Assembly (NCBI GenBank): GCA_902470035.1
Contig: CABREZ010000054.1
Coordinates: forward strand, 1-9,149
Reading direction: 5' to 3'
Length of the DNA stretch: 9,149 nucleotides
Source of the DNA: an uncultured Streptococcus sp.
Lineage (GTDB): Bacteria; Bacillota; Bacilli; Lactobacillales; Streptococcaceae
In this document: positions 5,776 to 9,149 of the stretch, in pieces
How the letters are laid out: the number at the start of each line of letters is the position of its first letter
Numbering within the stretch: position 1 is the stretch's first letter
Notes under the pieces: generated by a model
The model's input: the letters and a program-made list of their open reading frames with translations, nothing else
Databases searched by the model: none
Told to the model about the DNA's origin: nothing
Translations under genes and position numbers: made by a program

Positions 5776-6739
5776 AAACACTTTTACCGGGTAAAACACT
5801 AACAGGGAGAAAATAGCCTGTTGTTTTTACGTCTTTTCCTTCAATTTTTTGAAGAAGAAGGTCGACCGTCAGACGAGCAATCTCTTGTAAGGGTTGCTTG
5901 ATGGTGGTGAGACGGGGGAAATAATTTTCAATAAAGTAGGTCCCATCGTAGCCAATGATCTTCAGGTCCTCCGGAATAGCAATGCCGAGTTCGTCAGCGA
6001 TTTTCATTACCAAAATAGCCGTTAGATCGTCAGACGCAAAGATAGCATCCGGTTTCTGCTGGGTCAAGATGGACTTGATTTCCATTTCTTTGCGAATAGG
6101 TGAATAATCACTGGAAACATTGATAATTTGTGCTTCTGGCAGAACTGAAGCAAAGCCTGCGTGGCGAAGACCGGTTGGGGAGTTAGAATTGTCATTACCT
6201 GTAATCATGATAATCTTTTTTGCCCCTGTCTTGGCAAGGGTTTCCGCAGCAAGGACGCCACCAGCGTAGTTATCCGACGAGACGACAGGGATCTCAGGGG
6301 AGAGGTTCCTGTCAAAGGCGATGATAGGAGCTGCGACTCGGTTGTAATCTTCAATCCCTAGATTATGACTACCAGAAATAATACCATCCACTTGATTGGC
6401 TTCTAGCATTTCGATGTATTCACGTTCTTTTTCCGAATCATGCTCGCTATTACAAATAATGGTTTTATACCCATGTTTAAACAGTTCTTCTTCCAGTTTA
6501 TCGATTAATTCTGCATAGAAGACATGGCTGATTTTTGGGAAGATTAAGCCGATTAACTTGGCTGATTTTCCTTGTAGGCTCCGAGCGATCGTATTCGGCT
6601 TGTAGCCCAATTCTCTCATGGCCTCTTTAACTTTTGAGACAGTTTTTTCAGATAAATAGCCCTTTTTGTTAATGACTCGTGAAACTGTCGTGGGGCTGAC
6701 GCCAGCTAATTTGGCGACATCAGTGAGCTTTGCGACCAT
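5774..6739 (-). CDS. scrR: Sucrose operon repressor ScrR, LacI/GalR family
   Basis: This is a 321-residue LacI-family regulator, the standard length. The N-terminal helix-turn-helix (about 5-24, LTDVAKLAGVSPTTVSRVIN) is followed by the hinge helix ARSLQGK (52-58), whose leucine normally enters the DNA minor groove. A periplasmic-binding-protein-like effector domain (about 62-321) follows, with NRVAAPIIAFDRNL, SSDNYAGG and FASDDLTA as family-typical stretches. Position next to scrB and scrA, and close resemblance to the S. mutans ScrR I recall, support the name. It should repress scrA and scrB in the absence of sucrose; the inducer is probably a sucrose-derived sugar or phosphate (inference). 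It starts inside the 3' end of scrB, overlapping by 20 nt, without a strong Shine-Dalgarno, so its translation likely depends on scrB. Candidate operators lie in the scrB-scrA spacer. Confidence 0.95.
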   Translation of the reverse strand: MVAKLTDVAKLAGVSPTTVSRVINKKGYLSEKTVSKVKEAMRELGYKPNTIARSLQGKSAKLIGLIFPKISHVFYAELIDKLEEELFKHGYKTIICNSEHDSEKEREYIEMLEANQVDGIISGSHNLGIEDYNRVAAPIIAFDRNLSPEIPVVSSDNYAGGVLAAETLAKTGAKKIIMITGNDNSNSPTGLRHAGFASVLPEAQIINVSSDYSPIRKEMEIKSILTQQKPDAIFASDDLTAILVMKIADELGIAIPEDLKIIGYDGTYFIENYFPRLTTIKQPLQEIARLTVDLLLQKIEGKDVKTTGYFLPVSVLPGKSV

Positions 6740-8174
6740 AGTCTAGTTCGTAGTATGTTCCAGTAGGTGTTCCGGATTTGATCAAGATACCAGTTTGATC
6801 AGCATGCGGGAAGACGCGACCAGAGAATACCTTTTCTCCTTTGTTGATAAAGATTTCAAAAATCGAGTTATCGATGAAAATTGTAGCAGTTGTAGCTTGG
6901 TTTTCGATCGGGCAAGTACGAGTAGTTCCAAACTCTTGGGCATACTGTTCGCCAGCTTGGCTACGGTCGACAATGATTTGGCCATTTGCAATATCAAAAG
7001 TAATAGAAAGTCCTTTGCCTTCTTTATCGGCTAGGAGAACAATCTCATTTTTGCTATTGGCTTCAAAGGCTAATTCTAACTCGTAGCAATTATTGGTTGT
7101 TTCCTTGTTTGTAAACTCGGAAGAAGTGGAGCGGAGCTCTTTTACAGCTTCGACCGGATATTGATAAAGTTTACCGTCCTGAATAGTTAGCTCTTTGACC
7201 AAAGAGAAGGCTCCTTGGTGGTCATAGCGATCGGATGGGTATGCGACATCTGGTAAACCTAACCAGCTAACCGTTAAGGCTCTTCCATCAGGAGTGTTGA
7301 AGCCTTGAGTTGCATAGGCTTCGAAGCCGTAGTCCAAGTTGCGCAATTCAGATACGTCAACGAGACGAGCTTGTTCAGGATCAAAAGAAGCCCCAATCTT
7401 ATACATATTTGGATAGATATTGTCGTAGTCGAGGACTGCTTTGTCCAAACCTTGAGGGCAATAAAGAAGGACAGGTTGCTCGCCGACGAAGACCAAGTTA
7501 GGACACTCCATCATATAAGCTGTACGATCATTGTTGAAATCAAGATCGCCTACTTCAACCCAGTTGGTATAATCGTTATTCACCGCTTTGTAAAGGCGAA
7601 CGAACCCTTTTCTCTCAAGGTCTTGACCACCGACGATGGCATAGTATTGATCTTTGAATTTAAAAATTTGTGGGTCGCGGAAATGATCGGTGGCATCCTC
7701 TGGTTGATCAATGAGGATTTGGTCGATTTTTTCGAGGTTTCCAGCCTGGTCTAAGAGGGCTCCGATTTGGTAGGGATGACGGATCCAGTTCTCGTCTCGT
7801 ACATTTCCTGTATAGAATAAGAAAAGTTTGTCATCGAATTGCATAGCCGAACCAGAATAGGCTCCATGGCTATCCAAAGGTGTGTCTGGTAAAACCTTAA
7901 GACCAGTTTCTTTAAAATGAACTAAATCATCACTTTCCAGTTGTACCCAAGACTTCAATCCGTGAGCGGCTCCAAAGGGAAAGTTCTGGTAAAAGAGAAT
8001 CCATTTACCATTAAAATAGGAGAAACCATTCGGGTCATTTAAAAGGCCAGTTTTGGGTTCGACATGGTAATGAGTATGCCAAGGAGAATTAGCCATGTTT
8101 TCTTTTATTTGTTTCTTTTCTTCTTCGGTCCAGTCTTCATACTGTTTGTACCGAAGTTCTGTTGTCCATTCCAT
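6720..8174 (-). CDS. scrB: Sucrose-6-phosphate hydrolase, glycoside hydrolase family 32
   Basis: This cytoplasmic enzyme splits sucrose-6-phosphate, made by the ScrA permease, into glucose-6-phosphate and fructose. The 484 residues fit the family. The three GH32 motifs are present: NDPNG at 46-50 with D47 as nucleophile, FRDP with D167 as transition-state stabiliser, and MECPNL with E223 as acid/base. The five-bladed propeller occupies roughly 30-340, followed by a C-terminal beta-sandwich (about 350-480, including SIFEIFINKGE). No signal peptide is seen, in keeping with an intracellular role rather than a secreted levanase or invertase. A strong Shine-Dalgarno GGAGGAG (8185-8179) precedes the ATG. 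The C-terminal tail (GRKAH after YYELDY) is encoded over the start of scrR. Divergence from scrA and the shared spacer indicate joint control by ScrR. Confidence 0.96.
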   Translation of the reverse strand: MEWTTELRYKQYEDWTEEEKKQIKENMANSPWHTHYHVEPKTGLLNDPNGFSYFNGKWILFYQNFPFGAAHGLKSWVQLESDDLVHFKETGLKVLPDTPLDSHGAYSGSAMQFDDKLFLFYTGNVRDENWIRHPYQIGALLDQAGNLEKIDQILIDQPEDATDHFRDPQIFKFKDQYYAIVGGQDLERKGFVRLYKAVNNDYTNWVEVGDLDFNNDRTAYMMECPNLVFVGEQPVLLYCPQGLDKAVLDYDNIYPNMYKIGASFDPEQARLVDVSELRNLDYGFEAYATQGFNTPDGRALTVSWLGLPDVAYPSDRYDHQGAFSLVKELTIQDGKLYQYPVEAVKELRSTSSEFTNKETTNNCYELELAFEANSKNEIVLLADKEGKGLSITFDIANGQIIVDRSQAGEQYAQEFGTTRTCPIENQATTATIFIDNSIFEIFINKGEKVFSGRVFPHADQTGILIKSGTPTGTYYELDYGRKAH

Positions 8175-8203
8175 TTGACTCCTCCAAAATTTTTCTTACT
8201 TCC

Positions 8204-8232
8204 ATAGTACCGATTTCTATAAAAAAAAGCAA
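8204..8232 (-). promoter_or_regulatory. Candidate scrB promoter
   Basis: Read leftward, TTGCTT (8232-8227) lies 17 bp before TACTAT (8209-8204), with the scrB Shine-Dalgarno about 20 nt further on. Both hexamers match consensus 4/6. An alternative pair is TTGGTC (8244-8239), 17 bp, TATAGA (8221-8216). The choice between them is uncertain. The T8 run inside the first spacer makes this DNA stiff and probably bent. Confidence 0.4.
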
Positions 8233-8259
8233 GACTTTGACCAAAGAATTGAGAAAAAA

Positions 8260-8275
8260 TGTCAAACGTTTATCA
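8260..8275. promoter_or_regulatory. Operator-like site 1, upstream of scrB (probable ScrR site)
   Basis: TGTCAAACGTTTATCA is a 16-bp dyad centred on CG with a perfect AAACGTTT core, typical of LacI-family operators. It is 13/16 identical to the reverse complement of site 2 at the scrA -35. Its TG-to-CG spacing is one base longer than in CcpA cre boxes, so ScrR is the better candidate. Confidence 0.6.
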
Positions 8276-8455
8276 TAAAATATCGGAGCGAAGGCTAAAT
8301 ATAGTTTATGAAAACAAATGAAAGAATGAAAATTTTTGAAAATCCAAAAACTGGATAATAGCTATAGTACATAGCGGAAGGGTGTTTAGCTAAATGAAAA
8401 TAAAAAGAGCTTCTTTCAAACATTCAAAAATCGCAAATAAACATCAAAAACTTTC
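8276..8455. other. AT-rich spacer inside the scrB-scrA intergenic region
   Basis: This stretch of about 180 bp separates the scrB-side and scrA-side control elements. I see no gene with a credible start. It contains small palindromes: GCTAT/ATAGC (8361-8365/8371-8375) and the perfect 10-mer TTTAGCTAAA (8385-8394). Runs of A are frequent, which suggests bendable or curved DNA that could help distant operators meet, but nothing here is diagnostic. Confidence 0.5.
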
Positions 8456-8471
8456 TGCAAAACGGTTGACA
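8456..8471. promoter_or_regulatory. Operator-like site 2, overlapping the scrA -35 (probable ScrR site)
   Basis: TGCAAAACGGTTGACA shares the TGnnAA..CG..nCA architecture of site 1, and its reverse complement is 13/16 identical to it. Its last six bases are the scrA -35 TTGACA itself, so a bound repressor would block RNA polymerase directly. Confidence 0.65.
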
Positions 8472-8493
8472 TATTCTTGATACATGGTACAAT
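8466..8493 (+). promoter_or_regulatory. scrA promoter: TTGACA, 16-bp spacer, TACAAT with extended -10
   Basis: A perfect -35 TTGACA (8466-8471) is followed after 16 bp by TACAAT (8488-8493), with TG at 8485-8486 forming an extended -10. Transcription should start near 8500, giving a leader of about 55 nt. It is the strongest-looking promoter in the window, which fits a gene held off by a repressor and strongly induced by sugar. Confidence 0.85.
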
Positions 8494-8509
8494 TAAATGC
8501 GTAGAGACG

Positions 8510-8525
8510 GGTGAACCGTTTTCAA
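8510..8525. promoter_or_regulatory. Operator-like site 3 in the scrA leader (weaker)
   Basis: GGTGAACCGTTTTCAA is centred on CG and matches the reverse complement of site 2 at 12/16, including the shared core AACCGTTTT. It lies just after the predicted scrA transcription start, centre to centre 54 bp from site 2, so two repressors could sit about five helical turns apart. Confidence 0.4.
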
Positions 8526-8554
8526 AACAATAAAAAATAAGGAGATTTTTGCAA

Positions 8555-9149
8555 ATGTCAAATACAGAAATTGCAAAAAAAGTCGTCGATGCAATCGGTG
8601 GAGTTGAGAACGTTAGCAGTGTTGCTCACTGTGCGACTCGTCTTCGCGTGATGGTCAAAGATGAATCAAAAATCAACAAAGATGTTGTTGAGAACATTGA
8701 AAAAGTACAGGGAGCTTTCTTTAACTCAGGTCAATACCAAATCATCTTTGGTACTGGTACTGTAAATAAGATCTACGATGAAGTAGTAGCTCTAGGCTTG
8801 CCAACTTCTTCAAAAGATGAAATGAAAGCTGAAGCAGCGAAACAAGGAAATTGGTTCCAACGCGCAATCCGTACCTTCGGAGATGTTTTTGTCCCAATTT
8901 TGCCAGCAATCGTTGCAACTGGTTTGTTTATGGGAATTCGTGGTGCTATTGCTCAAGACCAAGTATTGGCTTTGTTTGGTACTACAGCAGACGCATTTAA
9001 ATCTACAGATTTCTATACCTATTCAACAATTTTGACAGATACTGCGTTTGCCTTCTTCCCAGCCTTGATTTCATGGTCTGCGTTCCGAGTGTTTGGAGGA
9101 AATCCTGTTCTTGGGATTGTAATTGGTTTGATGATGGTTAGTCCGACAC
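8555..9149 (+). CDS. scrA: Sucrose-specific PTS permease EIIBCA, N-terminal part (cut by window end)
   Basis: This membrane component of the phosphotransferase system takes up sucrose and phosphorylates it to sucrose-6-phosphate, the substrate of ScrB. The window holds 198 codons, about a third of a full-length EIIBCA. The N-terminal IIB domain (about 1-85) shows the phosphorylated cysteine C26 in HCATRLRV and the downstream GxFFNSGQYQIIFG block. The IIC membrane domain begins about residue 100, with hydrophobic segments near 111-130, 158-178 and 184-198. The C-terminal IIA domain, if present, lies beyond the window. AAGGAG (8539-8544) is 10 nt before the ATG, a slightly long spacing. Relatives of this domain order include trehalose and beta-glucoside permeases; the adjacent scrB and scrR make sucrose the best substrate call. 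No frameshift is seen. Confidence 0.93.
   Translation, partial: MSNTEIAKKVVDAIGGVENVSSVAHCATRLRVMVKDESKINKDVVENIEKVQGAFFNSGQYQIIFGTGTVNKIYDEVVALGLPTSSKDEMKAEAAKQGNWFQRAIRTFGDVFVPILPAIVATGLFMGIRGAIAQDQVLALFGTTADAFKSTDFYTYSTILTDTAFAFFPALISWSAFRVFGGNPVLGIVIGLMMVSPT

Noticed and set aside
7305..7754. Rightward open frame of 149 codons inside scrB
   Set aside because: It is antisense to the catalytic region of scrB, whose GH32 motifs are intact, and has no ribosome-binding site or recognisable family.
8260..8275. CcpA cre box
   Set aside because: The dyad is 16 bp with five bases between TG and CG, whereas cre boxes have four; the match to site 2 favours ScrR. Catabolite repression through another site is not excluded.
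8326..8358. Ten-codon frame (ATG to TAA) in the scrB-scrA spacer
   Set aside because: It has no ribosome-binding site or promoter of note, and such short frames are expected by chance in AT-rich DNA.
8361..8394. Palindromes GCTAT/ATAGC and TTTAGCTAAA as operators or a hairpin RNA
   Set aside because: They are short and AT-rich, unrelated to each other and to the operator sites, and not placed at a promoter.
1..9149. CRISPR array, insertion sequence, prophage, toxin-antitoxin or tRNA genes
   Set aside because: No spaced direct repeats, transposase or integrase motifs, small paired stress genes or cloverleaf sequences were seen; the genes form an ordinary housekeeping block and a known sugar locus.

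Overview
The window looks like chromosomal DNA of a viridans-type Streptococcus. The evidence is moderate AT-richness, extended -10 promoters (TGnTATAAT), strong purine Shine-Dalgarno sites, and proteins that read like streptococcal UvrA, PepP, EF-P, NusB, ScrR, ScrB and ScrA. From memory, S. mutans has a closely similar gene order. I cannot name the species from sequence alone.

Layout. Positions 1-18 hold the first six codons of a leftward gene, probably corA (Mg2+ transporter). A 121-bp divergent spacer with two back-to-back extended -10 promoters leads into a rightward housekeeping block: uvrA (140-2965), pepP (2962-4029), efp (4115-4675), a small Asp23/Gls24-family gene of the YqhY type (4715-5104) and nusB (5097-5525). 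uvrA/pepP and the Asp23-family gene/nusB overlap end to start, so each pair is probably translationally coupled. efp has its own promoter, with a perfect inverted repeat over the -35. The block ends in a strong intrinsic terminator at 5532-5563.

Positions 5593-5771, between convergent nusB and scrR, hold no gene. They hold about 180 bp of folded sequence: two long compound hairpins plus a leftward terminator. It resembles a dispersed intergenic repeat that I recall from other streptococci, with one hairpin resembling sequences in staphylococci. It is the least explained part of the window.

The right side is the sucrose locus. scrB (sucrose-6-phosphate hydrolase) and scrR (LacI-family regulator) run leftward with a 20-nt overlap. 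scrA (sucrose PTS permease EIIBCA) runs rightward and is cut by the window end after 198 codons. ScrA imports sucrose and phosphorylates it to sucrose-6-phosphate, ScrB hydrolyses that to glucose-6-phosphate and fructose, and ScrR is expected to repress both directions. The 380-bp scrB-scrA spacer contains a near-consensus scrA promoter and three related 16-bp operator-like sites, one of which covers the scrA -35.

No mobile element, phage, CRISPR array, tRNA or rRNA is visible, and I found no coding evidence for an undescribed system. The points worth a second look are regulatory and structural: the folded repeat, the hairpin hiding the nusB ribosome-binding site, the efp promoter dyad and the operator set.
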